DNA of 64,000 nt from an uncultured Muribaculaceae bacterium (GCA_910579185.1 CAJTTG010000002.1:124001-188000), one strand, 5' to 3'. Positions 8,158 to 16,999 are shown, counted from the first letter of the stretch. Notes: generated from the sequence alone by a model not told the origin. Translations and numbers: made by a program.

Positions 8158-9027
8158 ATGAAAAATTTAAAAGTAATGTTTGCGATGCTTGGCGCATCGT
8201 TGATGTTGGCCTCCTGTTCAGAGGATGGTCCCGAAGCCCCCACAGCCTATTATCGTGTGATTGATTTTGAAAACACGCGAGTGACCTTAGCCGGCCCGAC
8301 ATCCTATGGAGCCAACCTGTATGCGTCCTACGACGGTACTAAGTTTGTCAAGGGAGAGATTGAGGTTGAAAAGGGCGTGAATATGGAATTTGGAATAAAT
8401 CGCAGCTCATGGTACAACGATTATGATTTCTCTGCCGGAGGCATGGTTCTGTCGCAGTGGAACTACCGCACGGATATTGAAGGAGTGTCAGAGGGCTGGT
8501 GGTACACGTACTTAAACCAGTGCTCGGTGTATAATACAGACTCTCAGGATGGAGCCAATAAGGGTGCAGGTGCCGGAGGCTCCAACACATTTGCTGTGAT
8601 CAATGGCTTTGAAGGTGAGTATAGCGATGGTGTCGGTTCTTTCAGATTTACGAACGGAGCTGAATATCGCGTGGTGGCTATGGACATCTGCCCGACCTCC
8701 TATGTTTACGGATGTATAACCGAAGGCAATGCTTTTGGAAACAATCCCGACAAGTCGCTTGAGGAAGTGGGCGGCTGGTTCAAGATCATAGCAACCGGTT
8801 ATGATGCAGAAGGAAATGAGACCGCATCTGTTGAGAAATATATCTGCGATTACCGCAGCTCGATACGCCCCGTGAAGATATCCTCCACATGGGAGAATTG
8901 GGATCTTTCAGGACTTGGCCGCGTTAACGAAGTCAAGTTCAATTTCGAAGGTTCTGACTCCGGCGATTTTGGCCTCAATACCCCGGCCTACATGGCTCTC
9001 GACAACATCACCATCCGCATGAACTGA
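8158..9027 (+). CDS. DUF4465 lipoprotein under B12 control
   Basis: A 289-residue lipoprotein with lipobox MLASC (Cys20). The rest is a DUF4465 domain: YRVIDFENTRVTLAGPTSYG, NRSSWYNDYDFSAGGMVLSQW, FRFTNGAEYRVVAMDICPTSYVYG split over several strands, and YMALDNITIRMN at the end. The long leader contains a cobalamin riboswitch, so the protein is produced when B12 is scarce. Bacteroides corrinoid-transport loci encode surface-exposed B12-binding lipoproteins (BtuG, BtuH), and DUF4465 proteins recur in them. A surface corrinoid-binding role is therefore the best inference. No btuB-type TonB receptor lies in the window. A strong terminator follows. Confidence 0.88.
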   Translation: MKNLKVMFAMLGASLMLASCSEDGPEAPTAYYRVIDFENTRVTLAGPTSYGANLYASYDGTKFVKGEIEVEKGVNMEFGINRSSWYNDYDFSAGGMVLSQWNYRTDIEGVSEGWWYTYLNQCSVYNTDSQDGANKGAGAGGSNTFAVINGFEGEYSDGVGSFRFTNGAEYRVVAMDICPTSYVYGCITEGNAFGNNPDKSLEEVGGWFKIIATGYDAEGNETASVEKYICDYRSSIRPVKISSTWENWDLSGLGRVNEVKFNFEGSDSGDFGLNTPAYMALDNITIRMN

Positions 9028-9051
9028 TCCTTGCAATCCCAGATCTAATAT

Positions 9052-9082
9052 AACCTTCGGATTAAATTCCGGAGGTTTTTTT
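9052..9082 (+). terminator. Terminator after the DUF4465 gene
   Basis: A 9-bp stem (9052-9060 with 9069-9077, one G-T pair) followed by a run of seven T's. Confidence 0.88.
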
Positions 9083-9090
9083 ATTCCAGA

Positions 9091-9121
9091 TTGTAATTGC
9101 GGAAAAATTTCCGTAATTTTG
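9091..9121 (+). promoter_or_regulatory. Promoter of the YczE-like gene
   Basis: TTG (9091-9093), a 20-base spacer and TAATTTTG (9114-9121), about 44 bases before the ATG. Confidence 0.75.
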
Positions 9122-9164
9122 CAGAGCCTGTCGGGAGGCAGGCGTTTTAAAAAAGGTAAGAAAG

Positions 9165-9833
9165 ATGAAGAAACTGTTTGAACGTTATCTGGTTTTCTCG
9201 ATCGGACTATATTTCCTATCAATGGGAATAGTATTGATAGTCAGATCGACTCTTGGAACCACTCCTATCTCAAGTGTGAATTATGTGCTGAGTCTCAACA
9301 CTCCGCTTACGCTTGGCACTTGCACTTTCATTATCAATATGCTACTGATTCTCGGGCAGTTCTGGCTGATCCGCGACCGCATGACCCGACGCGATACCAT
9401 AGAGATTCTTTTGCAGATTCCATTTTCATTCCTGTTTTCTGCATTTATTGACCTGAATATGTTGCTGACGGCCAATGTCGTGCCGTCGAGCTATGTCGTT
9501 TCGCTCCTTCTGCTTGCAGCCGGATGTCTCACTCAGGCATTAGGTGTGACGCTTGAGCTGAAGCCACGTGTTGCAATGATGAGTGCCGAGGCTTTCGTAA
9601 GATATGCGTCGCAGCGCTACGGCAAAGAGTTCGGACGGCTCAAGGTGTGGTTCGACGTGTCGTTGGTTTCGTTGGCGATAATACTGTCGCTGATAATCAG
9701 CAGTCATATTCAGGGTGTACGCGAAGGATCGGTGGTGGCCGCCGTGGTCACTGGCTATATAGTCACGTTCATGAACACCCGTCTGCTGACGCGCCGTACC
9801 CTCGGGCGTGTACGTTCGCTGATAAAAGTATAG
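9165..9833 (+). CDS. YczE/DUF6198-family integral membrane protein
   Basis: A 222-residue membrane protein with about five hydrophobic helices. It resembles the YczE/YitT-like (DUF6198) family: an N-terminal RYLVFSIGLYFLSMGIVLIV helix, then STLGTTPISSVNYVLS, and a basic C-terminal tail. The family is thought to be transport-related, but no substrate is established. It has its own promoter and no operon partner. It follows the B12-regulated lipoprotein but is separated from it by a strong terminator, so a B12 link would be speculation. Confidence 0.8.
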   Translation: MKKLFERYLVFSIGLYFLSMGIVLIVRSTLGTTPISSVNYVLSLNTPLTLGTCTFIINMLLILGQFWLIRDRMTRRDTIEILLQIPFSFLFSAFIDLNMLLTANVVPSSYVVSLLLLAAGCLTQALGVTLELKPRVAMMSAEAFVRYASQRYGKEFGRLKVWFDVSLVSLAIILSLIISSHIQGVREGSVVAAVVTGYIVTFMNTRLLTRRTLGRVRSLIKV

Positions 9834-9870
9834 AAAGAAAGAGGGCGCTTACCAAAATGGAAACGCCCTC
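9832..9870 (-). terminator. Terminator of ahpC
   Basis: GAGGGCG (9841-9847) pairs with CGCCCTC (9864-9870). On the minus strand the hairpin is followed by a T-rich stretch. It lies 32 bases after the ahpC stop. Confidence 0.75.
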
Positions 9871-9902
9871 AGGGAAGTGTGTCAAAGATATGTTTTCATC
9901 GG

Positions 9903-10469
9903 TTAGATTTTGCCAACGAGATCTAATCCCGGTCGCAAGGTCGTCTGACCTTTCTTCCAACGGGCGGGACACACTTGATCGCCGTGTTCCGCTACAAACT
10001 GAGCAGCTTCGAGCTTTCTCAGAAGTTCGTCGGAGTTGCGGCCGATGCCGTTGTCGTTGACTTCGGCAATTTTGATTTTACCTTCCGGATTGATCACAAA
10101 CGTGCCACGATAGGCCAGATAGTCGTCAGGGTTAAGCACACCCATTGCCTCGCTCAGGAAGCCTGTCTTGTCGGCGAGCATCGGGAATTTAACCTTGCTG
10201 ATGCTTTCCGAGGCATCGTGCCAAGCCTTGTGGGTGAACTGTGTGTCGGTGCTGACGGCATATACCTCGGCTCCGAGTTCGCGGAACTTGTCGTAGGCTT
10301 CAGCCATGTCGAGAAGCTCTGTCGGGCAAACGAAAGTGAAATCTGCCGGATAGAAAAATAGGATAGACCATTTACCTAAAAGATCATCCCGGGTTATTGT
10401 GCGGAACTCGCCGTTGACAAAAGCCGGAACTGAAAATTCGGGTAAATTGGTGTTGATAATCGTTTTCAT
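9903..10469 (-). CDS. ahpC: Alkyl hydroperoxide reductase subunit C (2-Cys peroxiredoxin)
   Basis: Cytoplasmic typical 2-Cys peroxiredoxin of 188 residues, the usual AhpC length. It reduces hydrogen peroxide and organic hydroperoxides. The peroxidatic Cys48 is in FYPADFTFVCPTE and the resolving Cys167 is in DQVCPARW. The reductase partner ahpF is not adjacent, since a porin gene lies upstream on the same strand, so AhpF must be elsewhere or another reductase serves. A 15-bp inverted repeat spans the leader and the first two bases of the ATG (10468-10509). It could be a regulator-binding operator or an RNA hairpin limiting translation. Confidence 0.96.
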   Translation of the reverse strand: MKTIINTNLPEFSVPAFVNGEFRTITRDDLLGKWSILFFYPADFTFVCPTELLDMAEAYDKFRELGAEVYAVSTDTQFTHKAWHDASESISKVKFPMLADKTGFLSEAMGVLNPDDYLAYRGTFVINPEGKIKIAEVNDNGIGRNSDELLRKLEAAQFVAEHGDQVCPARWKKGQTTLRPGLDLVGKI

Positions 10470-10509
10470 GTTATTACTGATGTTTTTTAATGTTCATCAG
10501 CAATAACAT
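10468..10509 (-). promoter_or_regulatory. Inverted repeat at the ahpC start codon
   Basis: Arm 10468-10482 pairs with 10495-10509 over 15 bp with one G-T wobble, leaving a 12-base AT-rich loop. The arm includes two bases of the start codon. It could fold in mRNA or bind a dimeric regulator such as OxyR (inference). Confidence 0.55.
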
Positions 10510-10555
10510 CTGCCTTGGAGAAAAGTTGCGGAATGGATTCTGCAAAAGATGTTAA

Positions 10556-11581
10556 TCAGAATCTGATCACCATTTCGGCCACAATCTTGTCGCCGTTTTC
10601 GGCCGTGGGATCAACGCCATGATGATAGAAATATTTCTCATAGTTGAGGCGGAAATCAAGGCCTATTGTCTTGGATCGCAGATAACTGATGGTTGAACCG
10701 ACGGTTAATCTGTTGTGGGCCGGAGTAGTGGTGGTTATTTCTCCGTCGGAGTCTCTGACGGCCGATGAATGGGCTGTTATTCCGTCAAAGCGTCCCTGAA
10801 ACGATAGATTGTTGAAAAATCCGGCATGGATAGGCATGCTGTAGTCGGCATAGACGAGATAGGAATGTGCGTCGCGGTGGCGGTTACGGGTGTAATGTTC
10901 ATACATATATTCGCCGGCAACGATCCAGCGGTCGTATTTCCATGTTGCCGCGGCGTCGACGAGATTGGCGCGGACTCCATCGGGACGGATGGACTGGAAG
11001 CCGGTTGTGAATGTCACATTGTCCCAGTCGGCGGTCAGTTTGGCCGCATAGGTGAGTGTGTTGTGCCATGGAGTGTGGTCGCCGATCGTGCCGGGGTTGA
11101 ATGCACCTGCCTCGATGGTCATGGGCAGTGCGACCGGATGCCACATGAATTTTGCGCCGACAGCCCTGTAGTTACACATCTGCTTACCCATGAATGAGCG
11201 GTTGGCGAATATGTAATTGGATGGAGCGCGGAACGGATCGACACCAAAAGGCATTCTGAACTGTCCGGCCTGAACGCCGAAACTTTTCGAGAACCAGGCT
11301 CTTGCCCACGCATCAAGAATCTTGATTTTACCCTGATCGCAAAAGTCGGTCTGGATGAAATAGTCTGCGAACGGAGCGATATTGCCTCCTACGGTCAGTC
11401 GGGCGTTACGAACCTCAAAACGGTAGTCGCCATCTTCGGTTGAGGCCTCGAATCGGCCGCGCACAACGCCATGTATCTGAGGGATATAGTTGACTTTTAC
11501 TGTCGTTGAATCGGCTTCTGAAGCGCCTGCGGTCAGGGCTGAGGCCATGAGGGTCAATGCAAGAATACTTTTTTGCAACAT
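10556..11581 (-). CDS. Phosphate-selective porin O/P-type outer membrane protein
   Basis: A 341-residue outer-membrane beta-barrel of the OprO/OprP (Porin_O_P) family. It starts MLQKSILALTLMASALTAGA (signal peptide). The family signature region is RFEVRNARLTVGGNIAPFADYFIQTDF, seen in parts, followed by DAWARAWFSKSFGVQAGQFRMPFG. The C-terminus ends in the aromatic residue typical of barrel proteins (MVIRF). An upstream in-frame start at 11638 is rejected because the -7 box (11608-11615) lies downstream of it. The ion specificity cannot be assigned from sequence; in Bacteroidota these proteins are often of unknown substrate. Confidence 0.87.
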   Translation of the reverse strand: MLQKSILALTLMASALTAGASEADSTTVKVNYIPQIHGVVRGRFEASTEDGDYRFEVRNARLTVGGNIAPFADYFIQTDFCDQGKIKILDAWARAWFSKSFGVQAGQFRMPFGVDPFRAPSNYIFANRSFMGKQMCNYRAVGAKFMWHPVALPMTIEAGAFNPGTIGDHTPWHNTLTYAAKLTADWDNVTFTTGFQSIRPDGVRANLVDAAATWKYDRWIVAGEYMYEHYTRNRHRDAHSYLVYADYSMPIHAGFFNNLSFQGRFDGITAHSSAVRDSDGEITTTTPAHNRLTVGSTISYLRSKTIGLDFRLNYEKYFYHHGVDPTAENGDKIVAEMVIRF

Positions 11582-11607
11582 GGAATGAATGGTTCTGATT
11601 TCGGCTG

Positions 11608-11638
11608 CAAAATTACATAAAATGCCCCGTTTTAGCAA
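11608..11638 (-). promoter_or_regulatory. Promoter of the porin O/P-type gene
   Basis: On the minus strand TTG (11636-11638), a 20-base spacer and TAATTTTG (11608-11615). It decides the ATG at 11581 as the start. Confidence 0.72.
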
Positions 11639-11650
11639 TCTGAAACGGGG
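11625..11650 (-). terminator. Terminator of the uvrA operon
   Basis: CCCCGTTT (11625-11632) pairs with AAACGGGG (11643-11650). On the minus strand it is followed by CATTTTATG. It lies about 30 bases after the DUF4250 stop and overlaps the next promoter. Confidence 0.7.
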
Positions 11651-11680
11651 ACATGTAATGTGATTGTAAAATGGGGGCGA

Positions 11681-11860
11681 TCAGCGGAACTGGTTGATCT
11701 CCGGCATATAGTCGAAGCCGGCGGCAGAGAGGATGTCCGTAAGTTTCTCTCGGTCAATTGCCCTGTCCTCACACAATTGATCGAGCGTGGCATACTCATC
11801 TCTGAGCCATGTATTTATCACGCTCATAAGCATCACGGGATCCTTAGGTAGATTTTCCAT
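11681..11860 (-). CDS. DUF4250 family small protein
   Basis: A 59-residue acidic protein beginning MENLPKDPVMLMSVINTWLR and ending FDYMPEINQFR, matching DUF4250. This is a short helical family found in Firmicutes and Bacteroidota. Its function is unknown. It starts two bases after the uvrA stop, so it is the last gene of the leftward CHU_C-transglycosylase-uvrA-DUF4250 run. Confidence 0.85.
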   Translation of the reverse strand: MENLPKDPVMLMSVINTWLRDEYATLDQLCEDRAIDREKLTDILSAAGFDYMPEINQFR

Positions 11861-11862
11861 TG

Positions 11863-14715
11863 TTATCTATTATCGTTTAATTCTTGTCGGATGTATTCGG
11901 ATGTCGGTGAATCGCCGGCTGCGATCTGTTCCGGCGTTCCGGCGGCTATTATCTGTCCCCCGTTCTTGCCTCCGCCGGGGCCCATGTCGATCACATAGTC
12001 GGCCGATTTTACGACATCCATATTGTGTTCTATCACAAGCACCGTATTCCCCTTGTCAACGAGCCGGTTGAAAACGCCGAGCAACACGTTGATATCTTCG
12101 AAATGCAGACCGGTAGTAGGCTCGTCGAGAATAAACAGGGTGCGGCCGGTGTCGCGTTTGGCAAGCTCAGTTGCGAGTTTGACGCGCTGGTTCTCTCCGC
12201 CGGACAGAGTGCTTGACGGTTGTCCGAGTTTGATGTATCCCAGGCCTATGTCCTGAAGTACCTTTATTTTCTTCAGAATGGCAGGTACGGAGGCGAAGAA
12301 TTCAACAGCCTGATTGATGGTCATGTCGAGCACGTCGGCTATGGATTTGCCTTTGAAACGCACCTCAAGGGTCTCGCGGTTGTAGCGTTTGCCTCCACAC
12401 ACTTCGCAGGGCACCATCACGTCCGGCAGGAAATTCATTTCAATGGTCTGGTAGCCGTTTCCGGAGCATGCCTCGCAGCGGCCGCCTTTGACATTGAAGG
12501 AGAAACGCCCCGGTTTGTAGCCACGGATTTTCGCTTCCGGGAGGTTGACGAACAGGCTGCGGATATCGGAGAACACTCCGGTATATGTGGCCGGATTAGA
12601 GCGCGGTGAGCGGCCGAGCGGAGTCTGATCCACGGTCACCACTTTGTCGATGTTTTCAATACCCTCGATCGACCGGTAGGGGAGCGGTTGCTGGAGCGAC
12701 CGGTAGAATTTCGCGCTCAGTATCGGTTGAAGCGTACCATTGATAAGACTCGACTTTCCGCTGCCCGACACTCCTGCCACTACGGTCAGTGTCCCAAGAG
12801 GTATCGAGAGGGTCACATCGCGCAGATTGTTGCCTGTGGCACCGGTCAGGGTCAGCGTTTTTCCGTTGCCCTCCCTGCGCGACCCGGGGACTGCGATCCG
12901 GCGATGTCCGTTGAGGTATTGTGCGGTCAGCGTATCGGTGGCGAGCATCTGTTGCGGTGTGCCTTGAAACACAACCTCACCCCCTTTGCGTCCGGCTTTC
13001 GGCCCTATGTCAACAACGTAGTCAGCCTCAAGCATCATATCCTTGTCATGCTCCACCACAATGATGGAGTTGGCGGCGTCGCGCAACTTCTTCAGCGATG
13101 AGATCAGGCGGTGGTTGTCGCGCTGGTGCAGACCTATGCTCGGTTCGTCGAGGATATATAGCACGTTGACCAGTTCAGAACCGATCTGTGTGGCCAAACG
13201 TATGCGCTGGCTCTCGCCTCCCGACAATGTGGCCGAGCGGCGGTCGAGCGAGAGATATTCCAGACCCACGTCAACCAGGAATCCGAGCCTTGTGCGGATC
13301 TCCTTGATGATTTCGTGGGCTATGAGCGCCTCTGTTTTGTTCAGCCGTTTTTCGATCTCGCAGGCCCATTGGTGCAGATCCGAAATATCCATCCGGCTCA
13401 GATCGGCAATATTCTTTCCGTCGATAAAAAAGTGGAGAGCCTCCTTGTTAAGCCGCTGTCCGTTACATTCCGGACATGTCGCGCGTGAGAAAAATCGTTC
13501 GCTCCACTTGTTGGCCGCGGCTCCGGCATCGTCGTCCTGCTGCATCTCAAGATATTTCACGAGCCCTTCGTAGGTCATGAAATAGTTCGACATTGAAAGC
13601 GTCGCGTTCTTGATCACAAGCCGTTGATCGGTTCCGTTGAGGATCTCGTCGACAGCTTCTTCCGACAGCTGGCCTACCGGTGTTTTCAGTGTGTGGCCAT
13701 ATTTCTCGCAGATAGCCTCGATCTGCCAGAATATCATCGAATTGCGGTATTTACCCAACGGAAGGATACCTCCTTGATAGATAGACACCGATGGATCCGG
13801 CATGATTTTCTCCCGGTCAACGATGTTTACCTCGCCGAGACCCTTGCATCTGGGGCAGGCTCCTTGCGGCGAATTGAACGAGAAATTGTGGGGTGCCGGT
13901 TCGCGGTATGATATACCCGTCTCCGGATCCATAAGCTGCTGGGAGAAGTGGAATATGCGGTCGGCATCAACATCGTAGACCATCATCTGCTTCTCTCCTT
14001 GCCGGAGCGTTTCCGTAACGGTCTCCCGAAGGCGTGTCAGATCCTTGTCCGACACTTTCAACCGGTCTACAACCACTTCCACTGAGTGGTTCTTGTAGCG
14101 GTCCAGCTTCATTCCGGGTATAATCTCGCGTATCTCTCCGTCAACCCTCACTGTCAGATAGCCCTTCTTGCGGATTGATTCAAACAGCTCTTTATAGTGC
14201 CCTTTGCGGTTCTTCACCAACGGAGCGAGAACATAGATCTTTTTCCCGGCGAATCGTTCAAGGATAAGGTTCACGATCTTTTCTTCGGTGTACTTCACCA
14301 TCGGTTTGCCCGAGAGATAGCTCACGGCTGTGGCCACGTTGGCATAGAGCAGACGCAGGAAGTCGTAGATCTCGGTTGTGGTGCCGATGGTGCTTCGCGG
14401 ATTGCGGTTAACGGTCTTTTGCTCGATGGCGATCACGGGCGACAGTCCTGAAATCTCGTCAACGTCGGGGCGTTCGAGGTTGCCGAGCAGATTTCGCGCA
14501 TAAGATGAGAATGTCTCTATATAGCGGCGTTGTCCCTCGGCAAAAATAGTGTCGAAGGCAAGCGACGACTTACCGCTTCCGCTCAGGCCGGTGATAACAC
14601 ACAATTGCCCGTGGGGAATGCTGACGTCGATATTTTTCAGGTTATGCACACGCGCGCCGTAGACGTTGAGCGAGTCAAGACGGTCGTCGCCGGTCGGTGA
14701 TTGGGGTTTGCTCAT
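11863..14715 (-). CDS. uvrA: Excinuclease ABC subunit A
   Basis: A 950-residue UvrA, the DNA-damage recognition ATPase of nucleotide excision repair, which acts as a dimer with UvrB. It has two ABC ATPase modules, with Walker A GLSGSGKSSLAFDT near the N-terminus and GVSGSGKSSLINGT in the second half. Both have ABC signatures (LSGGESQRIRLA and LSGGENQRVKLA). Zinc-binding cysteine clusters are CPRCKGLG, CPECNGQRL and the CEACSGNGY ... CEVCGGKRYN hairpin. Length is normal. Its ATG overlaps the stop of the upstream lytic transglycosylase (ATGA), so it is translationally coupled and in the same operon. Confidence 0.98.
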   Translation of the reverse strand: MSKPQSPTGDDRLDSLNVYGARVHNLKNIDVSIPHGQLCVITGLSGSGKSSLAFDTIFAEGQRRYIETFSSYARNLLGNLERPDVDEISGLSPVIAIEQKTVNRNPRSTIGTTTEIYDFLRLLYANVATAVSYLSGKPMVKYTEEKIVNLILERFAGKKIYVLAPLVKNRKGHYKELFESIRKKGYLTVRVDGEIREIIPGMKLDRYKNHSVEVVVDRLKVSDKDLTRLRETVTETLRQGEKQMMVYDVDADRIFHFSQQLMDPETGISYREPAPHNFSFNSPQGACPRCKGLGEVNIVDREKIMPDPSVSIYQGGILPLGKYRNSMIFWQIEAICEKYGHTLKTPVGQLSEEAVDEILNGTDQRLVIKNATLSMSNYFMTYEGLVKYLEMQQDDDAGAAANKWSERFFSRATCPECNGQRLNKEALHFFIDGKNIADLSRMDISDLHQWACEIEKRLNKTEALIAHEIIKEIRTRLGFLVDVGLEYLSLDRRSATLSGGESQRIRLATQIGSELVNVLYILDEPSIGLHQRDNHRLISSLKKLRDAANSIIVVEHDKDMMLEADYVVDIGPKAGRKGGEVVFQGTPQQMLATDTLTAQYLNGHRRIAVPGSRREGNGKTLTLTGATGNNLRDVTLSIPLGTLTVVAGVSGSGKSSLINGTLQPILSAKFYRSLQQPLPYRSIEGIENIDKVVTVDQTPLGRSPRSNPATYTGVFSDIRSLFVNLPEAKIRGYKPGRFSFNVKGGRCEACSGNGYQTIEMNFLPDVMVPCEVCGGKRYNRETLEVRFKGKSIADVLDMTINQAVEFFASVPAILKKIKVLQDIGLGYIKLGQPSSTLSGGENQRVKLATELAKRDTGRTLFILDEPTTGLHFEDINVLLGVFNRLVDKGNTVLVIEHNMDVVKSADYVIDMGPGGGKNGGQIIAAGTPEQIAAGDSPTSEYIRQELNDNR

Positions 14716-15659
14716 TTTTCTGTCCAGTTGTGGTTGTAGACATGTTTCTTCTGTGAGGAGCGATGGAGTGTCTTTTCGGTAGGCACTTTGACCGTGTATG
14801 TCTTGCCGTCCTTGTTAGGCAGGGATTTGGCGCGGATCCATGGATTGGCTTCGCGGAGCGTCATGTAGTTTATTCCGTGGTCTATGGCCCATTGTGCCCA
14901 GTCCTCAACAGGCCCTTCCACAAGGACATCTGTTGTCTCCAGCGGCTGATACAGCTGGTCGGCAGTCAGGCGGTAGCCGTAGCGCGACGGGTGTTCCATG
15001 ATCATTTTCATGGCAAGAAGCCGGAACATGTAGCGCGACGTTTCGTCCGTGAGATAAAGATCGTAGGCCGACGTCTGCTGCTGCGCCGACAGCTCCGAGG
15101 ATATGCGCCCCATCCCACCGTTGTAGGAGGCCGCTGCGGATTCCCAGTTTCCATATTTTTTGTATGCGTTGCTGAGATAGCGGCATGCGGCCTGAGTGGC
15201 TTTCTCTATATTGTAGCGCTCGTCAACATAGTCATTCACCTCGAGACCATACTCGCGTGCCGTGGCCGGCATGAACTGCCAGATACCGGCTGCCTTGGCT
15301 CCCGAGAGAGCGCGAGGATTGAGGTAGCTTTCTATACAGGCAAGATAGGCCAGATCCGTCGGCAGACCATTGGCCTTGAGAATAGGCATGATAACCGGAA
15401 AATAGCGGTTGGCCCGTTTGATGGTGAGCAATGTGTTGCCGTGGGTATAAGCCATGGCTGTCAGTTCCCGGTCAAGGCGTTCGGCCATGTCGATCCTGTC
15501 AAGTTCAATATCCTTGTCGGCGAATTTCACTTTCTTGGGAACGGTGGGGTTGACCACCGCCGAGGCTTCTCCGCGTCCGGATGCGTGGATTGATGCCGGT
15601 GTTGTGGCGAGGACGGCCAATGAGATAGCTGCAATGCGAAGAGGTGTGGTTATCTTCAT
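14712..15659 (-). CDS. Lytic transglycosylase (SLT/MltD-like)
   Basis: A 315-residue exported murein lytic transglycosylase that cleaves peptidoglycan glycan strands. A signal peptide (about 1-26) precedes an SLT domain. The catalytic Glu110 is in ACIESYLNPRALSGAKAAGIWQFM, shown here by its parts ACIES and GIWQFMPAT, and the AAASYNGG motif follows. The C-terminal tail is short, and no clear LysM repeat is visible, unlike the second transglycosylase at 56263. It starts 8 bases after the CHU_C gene stop and overlaps uvrA by four bases. Confidence 0.9.
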   Translation of the reverse strand: MKITTPLRIAAISLAVLATTPASIHASGRGEASAVVNPTVPKKVKFADKDIELDRIDMAERLDRELTAMAYTHGNTLLTIKRANRYFPVIMPILKANGLPTDLAYLACIESYLNPRALSGAKAAGIWQFMPATAREYGLEVNDYVDERYNIEKATQAACRYLSNAYKKYGNWESAAASYNGGMGRISSELSAQQQTSAYDLYLTDETSRYMFRLLAMKMIMEHPSRYGYRLTADQLYQPLETTDVLVEGPVEDWAQWAIDHGINYMTLREANPWIRAKSLPNKDGKTYTVKVPTEKTLHRSSQKKHVYNHNWTEK

Positions 15660-15667
15660 GAATCAGT

Positions 15668-16978
15668 TCAATTTGAATAGCGGACAATGTTTATGTCGCC
15701 GCTCAGGTTATACTTCTTGCCGTCGGAGCCTTTGGCTTTGATCACGTAATAATAAACGCCGGCAGGTACGAGTTTGCCGCCGTACTTACCGTCCCAGCCT
15801 TGGTCGGGATTATGGAACTCTGCCATCTTTTCTCCCCAACGGTTAAAGATATAACATTCGAAATCGACAATTGATTTATAGCTCACTTTCCATTCATCGT
15901 TCACACCCTCGCTTGCGCCCGGAGAAAATGCGTTGGGGCATAGGAGTCTCGACTCGCCGATGCTCACTGTATAGGTGTCGCCGAAATATTCGCACTGTCC
16001 CGTGGCGTCGGCACACATGAAGCGCACATAGACCGTCCCCATCTCGGTGAATGTATATGTGAAATCGAGATCGGCAATCCGGAAGGTGATGTCCTCAAAG
16101 TCCTCGTCACGGGCCATCTGCCATTGTGTGAAGATGGCGGCATCGCTCACTGCGGCTTCGAAATGGATCTCCACCGGTGCTGAGCCCCCGAGGTTTGCAG
16201 TCTCGGTCTTTATCTCGTTGAGCGACTCACGAACCTTCTGCGACGCACTGGTCACGGCGCGTACCGATGTAGCCGTAAACCGGCTGGAGCTGACTTCGTT
16301 TTCCATCCCCCACGCTCGCAGAAACCTGTCGCCGCTGAGGGTGAAATATGTGTCGCATAAAGGTGCGTCTATGCTGAACGTTCCGTTTATGCTGGTGAAA
16401 TTGACTGATTGCTCCGATGAGTTGAATGTAGTGTTGTCGGCATCGCCCACAAGCGTGGTGTACTCCAGCGTGATCTGACGGTCAATCTCGTACGATCGGC
16501 CGTTTATACCGTGGTAGTACATCGCAGGAGCCGATCCGTCGGTCTGTAGGAACGTGCGGTCGCAGTCCTGATCGGGAGCCGGATAAATGGCTGATATGGT
16601 GTAGGGGGCGGCTGAATAGTCGGCTATCCAGTAGTAGGTGGTGCGTCCCGATTCAGTAAAGGCGTATCCGCTATTGCCTTGAATCCCGGTGAGTGTCAGC
16701 TCAGTGCCGTTGCGTGATATGGTGGTGGGATCCACCGGTTCGGTCGAGGTGGCACCCGTGATGCCGAATGTCGCGACATCTACAGCCGAGGCTGCCGACG
16801 ATGCTGTATAGATAAGGCTCAGTCCTGAGGTGGTGTTGACAACGTAGACCCCGGCAAGTCCGGTCGATGCGGTCACATCGATGGCCACGGGCTGTAGGGA
16901 TGTCCCCTCAAAACGCAGGGCGCCATGCGCCGCAAGGGAGAATATGATTAGTGTTATTGCTGAAAGTGTCCTGTACAT
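15668..16978 (-). CDS. Secreted protein with CHU_C-type (type IX secretion) C-terminal domain
   Basis: A 436-residue exported protein starting MYRTLSAITLIIFSLAAHGA (signal peptide). The middle is Ser/Thr-rich beta sequence with no family I recognise. The C-terminal ~85 residues are the gliding-motility-associated CHU_C domain: CPNAFSPGASEGVNDEW, FECYIFNRWGEKM, GWDGKYGGKLVPAGVYYYVI. Proteins with this domain are type B substrates of the type IX secretion system in Bacteroidota. A start eight codons upstream (17002) is rejected because it falls inside the -7 box. It heads the operon with the transglycosylase, uvrA and DUF4250. Confidence 0.82.
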   Translation of the reverse strand: MYRTLSAITLIIFSLAAHGALRFEGTSLQPVAIDVTASTGLAGVYVVNTTSGLSLIYTASSAASAVDVATFGITGATSTEPVDPTTISRNGTELTLTGIQGNSGYAFTESGRTTYYWIADYSAAPYTISAIYPAPDQDCDRTFLQTDGSAPAMYYHGINGRSYEIDRQITLEYTTLVGDADNTTFNSSEQSVNFTSINGTFSIDAPLCDTYFTLSGDRFLRAWGMENEVSSSRFTATSVRAVTSASQKVRESLNEIKTETANLGGSAPVEIHFEAAVSDAAIFTQWQMARDEDFEDITFRIADLDFTYTFTEMGTVYVRFMCADATGQCEYFGDTYTVSIGESRLLCPNAFSPGASEGVNDEWKVSYKSIVDFECYIFNRWGEKMAEFHNPDQGWDGKYGGKLVPAGVYYYVIKAKGSDGKKYNLSGDINIVRYSN

Positions 16979-16999
16979 TATGTTGGTTTTCGGAAAAGA

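Noticed and set aside
11582..11638. Earlier start of the porin O/P-type gene
   Set aside because: It lies upstream of the gene's own -7 box and breaks the signal peptide pattern.
14763..15593. 276-residue open frame on the plus strand
   Set aside because: Antisense to the lytic transglycosylase gene; the sequence is low in recognisable structure and cysteine/histidine-rich in a shadow-like way.
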